DNA of 64,000 bases from Blepharisma stoltei (taxonomy: Eukaryota > Ciliophora > Heterotrichea > Heterotrichida > Blepharismidae). Made by a program: the position numbers and the translations under genes. Where the stretch lies: the NCBI GenBank assembly GCA_914767885.1, contig CAJZBQ010000047.1:558001-622000 (forward strand), in the 5' to 3' direction. The notes beneath the pieces were generated by a model, which was given only the letters and a program-made list of their open reading frames with translations, had not been told where the DNA came from and ran no database searches. The stretch's first letter is position 1. Every line of letters starts with the position of its first letter. Of the stretch, positions 1 to 12,300 are shown one piece after another.

Positions 1-637
1 TTACTGGGATTACAGTTTTTCCAGTTTTTAAGAGATCATAAAACATAGTCACGGTAAATGCAGCTGAGCCACCACCAGGGGCGCCTTCAGAGGTGACTAT
101 TGGGATACGCAAACTTCGAAAATCAACTCCATGTTTCAGGTTATAATATTCTCCAATGAGTTCTAAATGAACTTTAGTGATTCCATAAATTGTGGAAGGT
201 CTTTGGATTTCAAGGTTTCCTGGGATTTTTGGAGTCGAAGCTCCAAACGACGCAATGGAAGATGCTGCGAAAAATTGAGCATTATGAATCCTAGCTTGCT
301 CTAAAATATGATGAAGCCCTTGAATATTCAATTTCAAGGCCAGCTTAGGGTTCAATTCACTAGGTGCACTAAGAGTAGAAGCCAAATGGTAAATAATTGT
401 AGGTTTGTATTCAGCAAATAGCTCTTCGACACGATTGTTATCTAAAACATCAAGTTGCTGGAAACGGGTGTTTTTATCCCAGCCAGATGATGGCTCTTTC
501 AAGTCAGTAGCCAAAACATTTTCGAGTCCATAAGTTTGTTGAGCTCTGGTTAAAAGTTTTGAACCAATTTGGCCTGCTGCACCAGTGAAAATTACTCTAG
601 CTGTAGAGAATTTTCTCATCGCTGCGTTCATTACCAT
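1..637 (-). CDS. TDH: L-threonine 3-dehydrogenase (NAD-epimerase type), 3' part outside window
   Basis: This gene should oxidise L-threonine to 2-amino-3-ketobutyrate with NAD+, probably in the mitochondrion. Reading from the right, the protein starts MVMNAAMRKF and then has the Rossmann motif TGAAGQIG (residues 18-25), an acidic LATDLKEP strand end, the short-chain-dehydrogenase YGITK catalytic pair and the family segment RSLRIPIVTSEGAPGGG. That last segment is typical of the epimerase-type threonine dehydrogenases rather than of UDP-sugar epimerases. A second Met two codons downstream (position 631) is an equally good start. No TGA, intron or insertion is seen in the 212 codons present. The C-terminus lies left of the window. 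The short basic N-terminus could be a mitochondrial presequence (inference). Confidence 0.88.
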   Translation of the reverse strand, partial: MVMNAAMRKFSTARVIFTGAAGQIGSKLLTRAQQTYGLENVLATDLKEPSSGWDKNTRFQQLDVLDNNRVEELFAEYKPTIIYHLASTLSAPSELNPKLALKLNIQGLHHILEQARIHNAQFFAASSIASFGASTPKIPGNLEIQRPSTIYGITKVHLELIGEYYNLKHGVDFRSLRIPIVTSEGAPGGGSAAFTVTMFYDLLKTGKTVIPV

Positions 638-1289
638 TATTATTATATATAATTGCACTCTCAACACAAATAATTGCATAAGTTGCTTAGGCACTTTCCC
701 TAGCAACCGAAAAAAAATGCACTATTTATCCAAGCGAGAAAAAAAATTACAATTTGGTGTTGGGGCTAATTAGAAATCCTAAAACATAAAGATTGTGATC
801 AATGCTATGAATCATGCCCAACTTGGATGCTGCCAGACCACTGCCAAAGGCCCTTTAAGCGTTTTTAAGTTCATGCAGCTATTAGATACTAATTAAATTA
901 AAAAGGAGAATGTTTAGCTAATTATGGAATCATATTCTGAAATATAACGCTCCTAGTGACTTCTTTTATTGCATATTATGATAAAAAAATTGGAGTATAT
1001 AAATTCTTATATTAATTAATCCAGAATCAAGCTAGTGATTATTGTACCACTATCGAACCTAACTTTATAAGTAACTTCTAACAAATATTACTATCATTCG
1101 ATTTGGAGGAATAGTTGAAATTGTAAATTGGCTATAGTTTAGTTTGAAGCAAAAAATTGTATGACAATCTTTATCTATTTAATTTCAAATTGTATGGCTC
1201 GAGATTATTAAATAATAAGCATTCATTTAATAAAAATTGAAATATTGCTGCAGTATGTGACTTTGAGTGCAATAGCGCATTTTTTGGAA

Positions 1290-1660
1290 GAAAGGCGCTA
1301 TATCTTCCCCTGTTGAGATATTGCTATCACTGCAAGGCAGAAATTGCTTATCATCCCGGTATCAATTAACCTTAGAAGGCTAGAAAAGGAAGTCTAGCGA
1401 TACATTATAAGGGTTAATGTGATCTCAGATGAGACTTTGGGGCTGTAGCTTTACAAGTCGCTGTGTAATGAATCAGCAAGGAGTAGACCATCTAAGTGAA
1501 GGATAGGAATACGCCCACAGCTCATCAGATTCAAGCAGAGGAATCACAAGATTATTGGACCTAATTAATCAAATTCATGCACTGAGGCCAAGATAATAGG
1601 TAAGATGTGAAGACCAAGCTATCTTACTATCCTTACTGATGGTTAAAGCAATCTTTTATA
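1290..1660 (+). repeat. Decayed retroposon, family shared with 9.4 and 30.6 kb
   Basis: A stretch noticeably richer in GC than its surroundings. It contains a CAGCTCATCAGATTCAAGCA block and a following GATGTGAAGACCAAGC block. Both match, in reverse complement, the repeat nested in the IES at 9.4 kb and the insertion at 30415-30837. It is strongly diverged and no target duplication is recognisable, so it is probably an old intergenic copy. Confidence 0.55.
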
Positions 1661-1912
1661 TACTAGATCAAATTTATTCAAAGATTCATTTATTTAATAT
1701 TTTGGAATAGCTCGAGCTATTGCACTGAACACTTACGAGTTCAATTAATGAAATCTCAAATAAGTTAATAAAAATTATATAATTCAAATAAATGTGATCT
1801 GATTTCTTATGAAAGAATAGCTGGCTTCATTTAAGTCACTCATTGGCAAATCATCAAAAATTATTACATAATTAAGCATCATATTTCTAATTTTATTTAA
1901 ATTGATTAAGTT

Positions 1913-1953
1913 ATTTTTTTTTAATCTGTTTAATTTTTGTATAATTCCCATTT
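1913..1953 (+). promoter_or_regulatory. Conserved upstream block of tandem PAS gene 1
   Basis: A T-run followed by AATCTGTTTAATTTT, a TATAATT and CCCATTT directly before the ATG. The same order and nearly the same bases precede the second copy (6698-6739), while the sequence further upstream differs. Conservation of only about 40 bp suggests a compact core promoter, which is an inference from two copies. Confidence 0.5.
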
Positions 1954-4900
1954 ATGCTAGAGTTGAACGAAGAAGGAGATGAAATTTCAGGTTACAAACA
2001 GAATTTATGGAAAATAAAAGAAGAAAAATCCATAAAAAATTCTATTTTTGAGCTTTATAGCAGGCTATACTATAAAAAGAATTATGATGAAAAAAATATA
2101 TTCAGACAGAAAGTTGAAATTGTTCTAAACAGCACAGTTTGGTGCTTTCAAATTATGAGCTTATTATGAATCCCTAGCCTTCCAGTAAAGGGCTGAAGTG
2201 AAACTATGGTTATATGAGAAGCTATTGGATATTTCAAGCTTGATAATGCATGCTTAGAACTGGGATTAGTTAGTGAGTGCTTTTTTATATCAATTTTGAG
2301 CACCTTTATTATTAGCTTAGTTATTATGATTTTAGTATTTATGATTTATCGCTCTTACAATATTCCAGAGTTTACTTTTAGAATAGTGAAACTCTTTTTT
2401 TATTTATGAACTTTATTTCTAATAATACCTTCTATGGAGCTACTTACCATTTTTCTAAAATATAATTTTTGGCCTCAAAAATATGTCTCAGAATACAAAA
2501 ATAATAATGAGATTGGGAAGTTTGAGATAAGTACTTTATACCAGATTCTAGTTGCTTTTACTATGATTATTAACTTTCCTTTATTTATTTTTCATACAGA
2601 ATTTTCAGGAGAAATTCGGCATTTTATGAGTTGTAAAAAAATAAATGCAAAGGCACACTCAAAAATTGACAAAAATACAGCAATTTTTACATATTTTTCC
2701 CCGGTTATTTACGCGATTTTTGCTAAGGATTATATCGTTTATTTACAAATTTTTATCTCAATTATTTCAAGTCTCCTTGCAATAGAAACTTTAATGTACT
2801 TACCTTATTTCTCATTATACTCTAATTGTATAGTGATTCTTAAGATTTTTATTGTTGCTTTTGTGGCATTTTCTTTCCTTTTGGGATATTTGGCAGATAA
2901 TTCGTTAGCTATTTCTTTAATAGCAATACTTTTAGGTCCACTTTTGGGTGCATTTATAGTCAGGCTTGTTTCAAATTTATTAAATAAAACAAATATCCCA
3001 GGTAGCTTATCAGGAATCATTTCTCAGTATGACTTGGAAAAAGCTTTCAGATCTGCTTTGTGTAAAAATGATACAGAAAATAAAGATCAAATAGTCTACA
3101 TGTTTGAAGCTTTTTTTATCAAAAATATATTGAATAGAGGAAAACTTCAAATCATATGAATAACTAATTACTGTTTTTATACGCTAAGAGATGAGTCTTT
3201 AGCGAAAATTAAATTAAGTAAGGCCAGGAGTATTTTTGATTGAGACCTCGAAATTAATTATCAAGAATATTTATGCAATCAAAACATATTAATTGCTTGC
3301 TTAGGCGAAAACACACAGTTTTCAAATTATTTTCAAAAACTAAATATGATAAAAAGAGAAGACAAAAAGATGTGCCTGAATTCACTTAAATTCTTAAATG
3401 AAATGGTTTCGCCCAATCCAGATCTTAATAAACTAAAAAGACATTTGAGTGTTGTTTCTGACAAGATCTTGCTACTAAATAAAGAATACAGCCAATTGAC
3501 AGCAAAATATCCTAACATGAGAGAATCTCTATCTCTTTATGCTTCTTATACTAGAAATATAATTTATGATGTTGAAAAATCAACTCTACTTGATTACAAA
3601 TTAAAGTCCCTTGACAAGTTTATTGATACTTCTATGAACGATTCAAAAGATTTTAGCTATTTTAATGAAAATAATGCGATTTTAATGTTTTCTACTGAAG
3701 AAGAAAACTTCGGTTATTGCTTTTTTGGAAATGAGAAAGCTGCAGAAATTTTTAAACTTCCTTTATCAGAAATTATTGGTAACAATGTTTTAAATTTTAT
3801 CCATCCTCACTATAGGAATGAAGTTAAGAAGGTAGCTAGTTCATACATTTGGAGTACTTCAAGCTCAGAAATTAATTTTGTCGAAGGATTTTTTTGGCAT
3901 GCTCCGTCTGCTGGTTTACTGGAATGTGTAGGGAAAATAGCTATAACTTCAATGAATACTTTATTTGTTGGCTTAATAGTTTTTAAGCTAAAACCAGTCA
4001 ATCATCAAATTGCATGGCTCACAGAAAATAGAGAAATTTGCTGCTATACAGATAATTTTCCTAAAATGATTAAAAAATCCTATATTAATTTGGCTGGATG
4101 CAATATAAGCAATTTATTTTCTGATTTAAAAGAGGATTTACAACTTTTTATCCCTTATCATTTATCAAATTTGGAGAAAGAAACTGTTATTATCATTGGC
4201 TATTACAATTTTTATACAATGAAAATGCCTTATGCAATATTGACAAGTGACTATGAAGAAATTAAAAAGTGAAAAAATGAAGCTTTTAGCCAAGAAATCC
4301 ATCTACAAAACTTACAAGAAAGTAATTCATTATGTTTGATAAGCTCTCGAGAAAATACATTGTTTAATTTTGAGAGTCAAAATCAAGAAGATATTTACAT
4401 AGACTCTAAAATGAATTTATATCAGTCTAATGATGAATGTTACTCTGATGCAAGTAATAAATTGCTATCAGAGAAAGGTGATGATCAAGATAAGCCAAAT
4501 AAATCAGAGTATCCTGTTCATGATAAATACACTGATTCAATAAAAAAATCTTCAAGATCAACTAATATTTTGCATATTGCTTTTGGTTTAACAGTAATAT
4601 ATAATTAGTACCTAGTTATACTCTGTGTGAGTACAGCAATTCCAGTTTATGCTTATTATAAAATAAACTTAGTAAGCAATATTGACCTTTCAATTGCTGT
4701 GGGAAAAGCAGGGATAGATTTTCAATCCATAGGCTTAATTTCAAAAACAATTTGGATACTTTCTTATTTTGATAGTTCAGGTTCAAATCCTGTTGAGTTA
4801 GCCTTCTGAAAAGATTTTTACAATATCTTGACAGATTTGGAAAATGTAAACTTGAATTTAACTTCTAATTTTAAAAATTGAAATTTTTGTTCAAGCAAAA

Positions 4901-6126
4901 GCATTTTGAGTGATAAAAATGTTGATTTATTGTATTCAGGAAATGGAATTTATAAGAAAAAAACAAATTTGCTCGATACAACTACAGAGTTTATTAAAAA
5001 TGTAAAATTTATCTAGATGAATGAATTCTCAAGAAAATTAAACAATTCAGAAAGTGTATGAAAAGAGGTAACATTTCTTTTATTAAATGGATATGGTGAA
5101 GCATTTCAATATTGCAATAGATCGTTATTTGAAATTGTAGAATGCCAAAAATCAATGGTTGATGATTTTGAAATAAAAATATACACTTTATTGGGATTAG
5201 GTCCAACAGTGCTCGTTTTATGCGTTTGCTTACTTCTTCCATTTTATTATTCTGTAGTAAAAATTGAAAATACTCTTTGAAATACATTAAGAGCTAAATC
5301 TTATGCCCATTACTCTGAACTGAAACAAAATCTTATAGAACGACTAAAAAATATCCACTCTGAACCTGAAATAATGGCTTTTGATCAAAAATTGTCTAAA
5401 GATCGAAGAGAGCTTAAAAGCCTTTGAAAATATATATGAAGGGCATGTTTATTAGTATTAGCAGTGATTATATTTTCTATAGTAAATATTACTTATCTTT
5501 ATGATAAATGCGCAGATTATTTATACTATAGGCCTGTATTTATAAGAGAAGTGATAAACCAACAGATGTTGTATACAGGCTTGGATATATGAGCGACTGA
5601 ATCGGCAGCAGATAACTATGGAGCCCCCACTTCAAATATATTTCCTTCATTGTACCCTTTTAGGACCAGTATATCTCAGTTTCAAAAAGTCAAATCAAGG
5701 CTTGAATATTCTGACTCAACCATAATCAAACAAAAGTTTTCATCTATTTTATCAAAAAAATTTAAAGAAATGTATTATGAAAATTTAGATGGTTCTGAAA
5801 CTTTCGCTTTTGGACTATATCCATCTAAGGAAATATTTGAATTTGATAGCTATCTTACAGCAGATTTACCTATCCCTGTAGACCAATGACTCAGAATGAT
5901 GTCTATTTCAAGGGAGCTAAATTCTTATTATAGTATGCTTATTGAAGATATTGACAAATACTCAAAAAAATTGATTGATAACCAAATTCTTATTATAATA
6001 GCAACTTTAGCTATTTTTATACTATCTTTATTTGTTCTATATTTTGGGTTTTATTTGACATTTTTTAGGAGTGAAAAAAAATATTTGCAGAAAATAGATG
6101 CAATAATAAATATTGTCTCTTATTAA
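1954..6126 (+). CDS. TmcB-like multi-pass membrane protein with PAS domain (tandem copy 1)
   Basis: About 1,380 residues when TGA is read as Trp and two 15-nt introns are removed (4594-4608 and 5002-5016); the total is then an exact multiple of three. Order: cytosolic N-terminus MLELNEEGDE; a block of hydrophobic segments (about residues 100-360, including an LLGPLLGAFI helix); a PAS-like domain (about 575-680, with GNNVLNFIHPHYRNEV and an SSSEINFVEGF strand pair); an acidic linker; then more membrane segments to the C-terminus. This layout resembles the tiny-macrocysts-B-like sensor proteins that are abundant in heterotrichs. The name rests on architecture only. The gene has no IES, unlike its paralogue 600 bp downstream, so it is the reference for delimiting the IESs in that copy. 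Function is unknown; a sensory role is an inference. Confidence 0.82.
4594..4608 (+). other. 15-nt intron 1 of PAS gene 1
   Basis: GTAATATATAATTAG. Removal joins ...FGLTV to YLVILCVS and removes a stop. The paralogue has a 16-nt intron at the same codon. Confidence 0.9.
5002..5016 (+). other. 15-nt intron 2 of PAS gene 1
   Basis: GTAAAATTTATCTAG, containing an in-frame TAG. Removal joins TEFIKN to MNEFSRKL. The paralogue has a 15-nt intron at the same place. Confidence 0.9.
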
Positions 6127-6739
6127 AGATGCATAAATAAAAAACAATTTAAGAAAAAATATATTAGTCTTTTCAATGAATTTAAGTTCAATCTTTTACT
6201 AATTTGCTTATTGTTAATTTCCATGAGCCATTTATCATTTTGCCGCTCATCAAAAATTAAGCAATTTTTCGAATATCCTAAAAATATAAAATTTAACTAA
6301 TATGTATACTTTAAATCTTAGATGATTGCTAAGGAGGGTTAAACCAAATAAATAGAAAATAGACTATGCTCAAGTGCTCTTAGAGTTCAAATGAAGTTTA
6401 GGATTATAAGGCACACAAATCATTACTGCTATTAAAAATATAATTCTTTGTGCTTTTAATAAAGGCATTTTCTATTTACAGCTATATTTTAGAAGTAGAG
6501 TATCTTTAATTGAAAAGAGCAAAGCGATATTGTATCCATATTTGCTTAAGTACCTTATGAATTATACGAACAAAATGTAAAATGGGTAATTATATGAATT
6601 ATATTTCAGCCATTTGAATAATAACTATTTTTTGCATCAATAATGAAATTTCAATAGTTTTGAATAATTAAACAATTTATTTAAATTCACTCCAGGTATT
6701 TTTTTTTTAAAATCTGTTAATTTTATATATTACCCATTT
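6127..6739. other. Spacer between tandem PAS genes
   Basis: AT-rich, no ORF or repeat recognised. It ends in the same T-run/ATCTGTTAATTTTATA/CCCATTT block (6698-6739) that precedes copy 1, taken as the promoter. Confidence 0.5.
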
Positions 6740-9700
6740 ATGCTTGAGATGAATGAAGAAGGAGATGAAATTTCAGATCACAAACAAAAGTTTTGGAAAA
6801 TAAAAGAAGAGAAATCCATTAGAGATCCTATCTTTAAACTTTATAGCAGGCTCTACTATAAAAAGTATTATGAAGATAACAACATTGTAAGACAAAAAAT
6901 TGAGTTCATTTTTCGTAATACAGTTTGATGTCTTCAAATGATATCCTTATTATGAATTCCAGACCTTTCAATCAAAGATTGAAGTGAAAATATGGCTATA
7001 TGAGAGGCTATAGGATATTTTAAGTTGGATAACACATGCTCAGAATTAGGCCTAGTTAATGAATGCCTTTTAATATCAATTTTGAGCACTTTTATTGCCA
7101 GCTTAGCCATTATGATTTTAGGGTTTCTGATTTATCGTTGCTACAATTTGCCAGATTTCATTTTTGGAATAGTAAAATTCTGTTTCTATTTATGAACCTC
7201 ATTTCTAATTATACCTTCTATGGAACTACTTACCATTTTTCTGAAATATAATTTTACAACGCAAGAGTACGTAACAGAATACAATAATGATCATAACGAT
7301 ATTAAGATTTATGAGATAAGTGCAGCTTATCAAGTCCTAATTGTTTTTACTATGATTATTAATTTACCTTTACTTCTTTTTCATGAAGCCTTTTCAGGAG
7401 AGATTAGACATTTTATTAGTAATAAAAATATAAATGCAAAGGCTCACTCGAAAATTGACAGAAATATCGCAATTTTCACATATTTTTTCCCAGTTATTTA
7501 TGTAGTATTTGCTCAAGATTACATAATATATTTGCAGATTTTAGTCTTATTTATTTCAGGACTCCTTGCGATAGAAACTCGAATGTACTTGCCTTATTTC
7601 TCGTTATACTCTAACTATATTGCGATACTTCGGCTTTTTATTATCGCTTTTGTGTCATTCTCTTTCATTTTGGGATACTTGGCAGATAATTCGTTAGCTA
7701 TTTCTTTTATAGCAATACTTTTAGGGCCACTTTTGGGCGCATTTATTATTCGATTTGTACCAAATTTACTAAATAAAGCAAATATCCCAGATAACTTAAC
7801 AGGAATCATTTCTCAGTACGATTTGGAAAAATCTTTTAGGTCTGCTTTGTGTAAAAATGATATAGAGAACAAAGGCCAAATAGTCTATATGTTTGAAGCT
7901 TTTTTTATCGAAAACGTATTGAATAGAGGAAAACTTCAAATCATTTGAATTACAAATTACTGTTTTTATACATTAAAAGATGAGTCTTTAGCGAAAATTA
8001 AATTAAGTAAGGCCAAGAGTGTTTTTGATTGAGGCCTCGAGACTAACTATCAAGAATATTTATGCAGCCAGGACATATCAGCTTCTTGCGTGGGTGAAAA
8101 TACACAATTTTCAAATTATTTTCAAAAACTAAATGTGATAAAAAAGGAAGATAAAAAAATGTGCCTGAATTCAATTAAATTTTTAAATGAAATGGTTTCG
8201 CCTAGCCCTGACCTTAAAAAATTAAAGAGACATTTGACAGTGGTTTATGACAAGATCTTGCTACTAAATAAAGAATACAGCCAATTAACAGCAAAATATC
8301 CTAACATGAGAGAATCTCTATCTCTTTATGCATCTTATACTAGAAATATAATTTACGACGTTGAAAAATCAACTCTGCTTGACTACAAATTAAAATCTCT
8401 TGACAAGTTTATTGTTACTTCTATAACTGACTCAAAAGATTTTAGTTATTTTAATGTGAATAATGCGATTTTAATGTTTTCTACTGAAGAAGAAAACTTC
8501 GGTTATTGTCTTTTTGGAAATGAGAAAGCTGCAGAAATTTTCAAACTTCCTTTATCAGAAGTTATTGGTAACAATGTTTTAAATTTTATCCATCCTCACT
8601 ATAGAGATGAAGTAAAGAAGGTAGCTAGTTCATATATTTGGTATACTTCAAGTTCTGAAATTAATTTTGTTGAAGGATTTTTTTGGCATGCTCCGTCTGC
8701 TGGTTTACTGGAATGTGTAGGGAAAATAGTTATAACTTCAATGAATACTTTATTTGTTGGCTTAATAGTTTTTAAGCTAAAACCAGTCAATCATCAAATT
8801 GCATGGCTTACAGAAAATAGAGAAATTTGCTGCTATACAGATAATTTTCCTAAAACTATGAAAAAAACACATACTAATTTGATTGGATGCACTATAAGCA
8901 ATTTATTTTCTGACTTAAGGGAAGATTTACAACTATTCACCCCTTATAATTTATCAAACTTCGAGAAGGAAACTGCTATTATTATGGGTTATTACAACTT
9001 CTATACAATGAAAATGCCTTATGCAATATTGACAGATGACAATGAAGAAATTAAAAAGTGGAAAAATGAAGCTTTTGGATATCAAAGCTACCTTGAAAGT
9101 CCGCAAGACAACGATTCATTGTGCCTAATAAGCTCTATGGCAAATACATTCCTTAATTGTGACAGCCAGCTGCCAGAAGATATTTACTTATTTTCCCCTC
9201 TCCGTGAGCGAACAAAACTATTGAAAAAATCCCTATTTTTTGCCCAAAAACCCACATCCGTTCGTGAACAAAATTTTTTTTATGAAATTTTTTTTGAAAA
9301 AATATTTTGATATATACAAGTGATAGTTATTATAATGAAATCTCTAACTAATTCTGTTTAATTTTAAACACATATATATACTTATTTAGAGGCCGTAAGA
9401 CCATTTTATGACGGAGCTATAGCTCACCGCGCTAAGCCTTAAGGCTTTGATTACCCACCGCTAGCGACCACAATTTATTTTATCCCCACATCTCACGCCC
9501 ATTGTCTTGGCTAGAACGCCCGTTTTCGATGCGATTACACCTAATTATCTTGGGTCTCCTCCGTCGGAGTCTGATGAGCTGCGGACTTGCTTCCATTTAA
9601 TTTTAAAAGCTTGCCTTTTAAATCCAAATTTTAAAAATTAAATTAATATTTGCTTCCCAATTTTTGCAAATTGGGATTTTTTTAAAATTTCCAAAAAAAA

Positions 9701-11871
9701 ATTTACTATAAAATTTATATATAAAATTAAAAAAAACTAACTCCCTCGTGAACGAACAATATTTTTTGTTCGCTCACGGAGGGGAGTTAGATTCTAAAGC
9801 GAATTTATTTCAACCAAATGCAAATGAGGAGTGCTGGTCTGATCCAAATGATAAGGAGTCATTAGAAAAAGCAGATGATGATAAATCAAATAAATCAGAA
9901 TATTCCTTTCAAAGCAGATACACAGACACAATAAGAAAATCATCAAGATCAACTAATGTTTTGCATGTAGCTTTTGGTTTCACAGTAAATATTTATTTAG
10001 TACTTAGTTATCCTAAGTGTAAGTTCAGCAGTCTTATTTTATGCTTACTCCCCCCTCCATGAGCGAAGAAAAGAATTTGTTCGATCACGGGGGTTAAAAA
10101 ATTTATATATAAATTTTATTATAATTTTTTTTTCTCAAAATTAAAAAAATTCCAATTTGCAAAATTGGAAACAAATATTAATTTAATTTGCAAAATTTAT
10201 GCTCTAAAATGCAAGCCGTTAAAGTTAAACAGAATTAGCTCGAGATTTCATTATCATAACTATCATTTATATATCAAATTTTTTTTTCATAAAAATTTAT
10301 ATTAAAAAAATTTTTGTTTGCTCAGGGAGGGTGGATTTTTGTGCAAAGAATAGTGATTTTTCTAATGGTTTGGTTCGCTCATATAGGGGAGGAGTTATTA
10401 TAATATTAATTTAATAAGCAATATTGACCTTTCGATCGCTATGGGAAAAGCTGGTGTAAACTTTCAAACAATTGGTATAATTTCAAAAACACTTTGATTT
10501 CTTTCGTATTTTGGCAGCACTTATTTGCCTGCTGAATCAGCCTATTGAAAAGATTTAAACACTGTTTTAGCAGAATTGGAAGAAGTTAGCTCAAACCTAA
10601 CTTCAAATTTTGAAAATTGAAATTTTTGCTCAAGTCGAAGCATCTTAAGCGATGAAAGTATAGAATTATTATACAATGGTGACAAAATTTATAAAAAAAA
10701 GGCAAATTTGTTAGGTGCGACTACAGAATTTATTAAAAATGTAATATTCATTTAGATAAATGGATTCTCGAGAAAATTAAACAATTCAGAAAGTGTATGA
10801 AATGAGGTTACATTTCTTTTATTAAATGGATACGGGGAAGCATTTCAGTACTGTAATAGGTCATTATTTAATATTGTGGAATGCCAAAAATCAATGGTTG
10901 ACGATTTCAAATATAAAATTTATTCTTTATTAGCAATGTGTCCTGCTGTACTGGTTATATGCATTTGTTTACTGCTTCCATTTTATTATTCTGTAGTAAA
11001 AATTGAAAATACTCTTTGAAATACTTTAAGATCTAGATCTTATGCTAATTATTCTGAATTAAAGCAAAATCTTATAGAAAGACTAAAAAATGTCCATTCT
11101 GAGCCTGAAATAATGGCATTTGATCAAAAACTTTCTAAAGATCCAAAGATATTCAAAAGTCTTTGAAAATATATATGGAGAGCATGCTTATTACTGATAA
11201 TTGTAGTGATTTTTTCTTTAATAAATATTACTTATCTCTATGATAAATGTGCGGATTATTTGTACTATAGGCCTATGCTAATAAGAGAGTTGATAAATCA
11301 GCAAATGCTTTATACAAGCTTGGATATATGGTCAACAGAATCTTCATGAGACAGTACTGGATATTTAACTGCATTTTTTTTCCCTACTATGTACCCTTTT
11401 GGTAGAAGTGTAGTTAAGTTTGAAGATGTCATATCAAAAATTGGAAATTCAGATAAGTTGATAAAAAGTGGATATTTTTCATCTATTTTATCCAAAAAAT
11501 TTTGGGAAATTTATTATGAAAATAATAATGATTATATTTCTGAATTCTTCGCTTTTGGAGTATACTCATCTAAGAAAATATTGGAATTTGATGGCTATCT
11601 TACAACAACTGCAACAGTCTCAATGGATCAATGATTATATATGATGTCAATTTCAAGGGAGCTAAATTCTTATTACAAAATCATTGTTGACGAAATAGAC
11701 GATTACTCAAAAGAACTGATTGACGATCAAATTACTATTATAATAGCAACTCTAGCTATTTTTATATTTTGCTTATTTGTGTTGTATTTCGGATTTTATT
11801 TGACGTTTTTCAGGAGTGAAAAGCAATATTTGCTGAAGATAGATTCAATCATAAAAATATTGCCTCAGTAA
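6740..11871 (+). CDS. TmcB-like multi-pass membrane protein with PAS domain (tandem copy 2, two IESs)
   Basis: Paralogue of the preceding gene, collinear with it from MLEMNEEGDE to the last transmembrane segment. It encodes about 1,383 residues after removing introns of 16 nt (9985-10000) and 15 nt (10741-10755) and two IESs (9189-9787 and 10046-10395); the total is then divisible by three. The IESs are placed by alignment to copy 1. The first interrupts EDIYL|DSKANLF in the acidic linker after the PAS domain. The second interrupts the membrane segment FYAYY|NINLI. Without excision both put stops in frame. TGA encodes Trp throughout. The IESs are absent from copy 1, so they most likely arrived after the duplication. 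Role unknown, as for copy 1. Confidence 0.82.
9189..9787 (+). mobile_element. 599-bp IES: CTCC-family MITE carrying a nested retroposon
   Basis: TTA direct repeats flank ends that are inverted copies of a CCCCTC(T/C)CGTGAGCGAACA motif. TA-to-TA excision gives GAAGATATTTACTTA joined to GATTCTAAAGCG, matching the uninterrupted paralogue. The interior holds the MITE-family block AATGAAATCTCTAACTAATT split by another insertion at 9369-9595. Confidence 0.92.
9369..9595 (-). mobile_element. Retroposon fragment nested inside the MITE
   Basis: GC-richer insert flanked by a 12-bp direct repeat, TTTAATTTTAAA (9357-9368 and 9596-9607), which is present once in uninterrupted MITE copies. Its sequence matches 30417-30640 in the same orientation, but it lacks the other end of that repeat, as in 5' truncation. 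Confidence 0.8.
9985..10000 (+). other. 16-nt intron 1 of PAS gene 2
   Basis: GTAAATATTTATTTAG at the codon where copy 1 has a 15-nt intron. Removal joins GFT to YLVILS. Confidence 0.9.
10046..10395 (+). mobile_element. 350-bp IES: CTCC-family MITE
   Basis: TTA repeats border a TACTCCCCCC(T)CCATGAGCGA-type end and its inverted counterpart. Excision at TA gives TATGCTTATTATAATATTAA, matching copy 1 (TATGCTTATTATAAAATAAA). The interior has the family block AACAGAATTAGCTCGAGATT. Confidence 0.92.
10741..10755 (+). other. 15-nt intron 2 of PAS gene 2
   Basis: GTAATATTCATTTAG, containing an in-frame TAG. It sits at the same codon as intron 2 of copy 1. Confidence 0.9.
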
Positions 11872-12300
11872 GAGTGTCTATTATTAAAGACGCAAAATAT
11901 AATAAATACAGCACATGCTTATAGTAGATTTTTAATTAAGACTTCTAAATATATGCAATCGTTATAGCTCTGGCTCATAATATTGATAAAATCCCTTAAA
12001 TACATTTTTTAAATGTGCTCTGCTAGTAAAAGCTAATTATTATATCTCAATTAAATAAAGAGTACCAAAAATGAAACAAAGTATCAATGATATTGCTATG
12101 CGAACTTCAAAAATATAACATTTTATTTTTATTATGCTTACTGATTACTTTTGTTACTGTGCAGCCAGTTAACTGACTGCAAGTATTAGATAATTATGGC
12201 ATTGATAAGATTTTGATTGCATTGCTCTCTAATCCGAGTGATCGATTTCTATTATGTATTTATATCAATATCTTTAAAGAAAATTATTAATTTAATTGAG
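11872..12300. other. Convergent spacer, nothing recognised
   Basis: AT-rich 3' flank between the end of PAS gene 2 and the end of the convergent J-protein gene. No ORF, repeat or RNA gene is supported. Confidence 0.5.

Larger units (their letters stand above)
638..1953. other. Intergenic region with a decayed retroposon
   Basis: AT-rich spacer without a supportable gene. Its middle (about 1290-1660) is more GC-rich and is annotated separately as a decayed repeat. The last 40 bases are the putative promoter of the first PAS gene. Confidence 0.6.

Noticed and set aside
1954-6126. Many in-frame TGA codons suggesting pseudogenes across the window
   Set aside because: TGA falls at Trp positions in conserved motifs (GHKW, LIWDN, J-protein WKPIIQ) and the frames otherwise stay open for thousands of bases, so it is a sense codon here.
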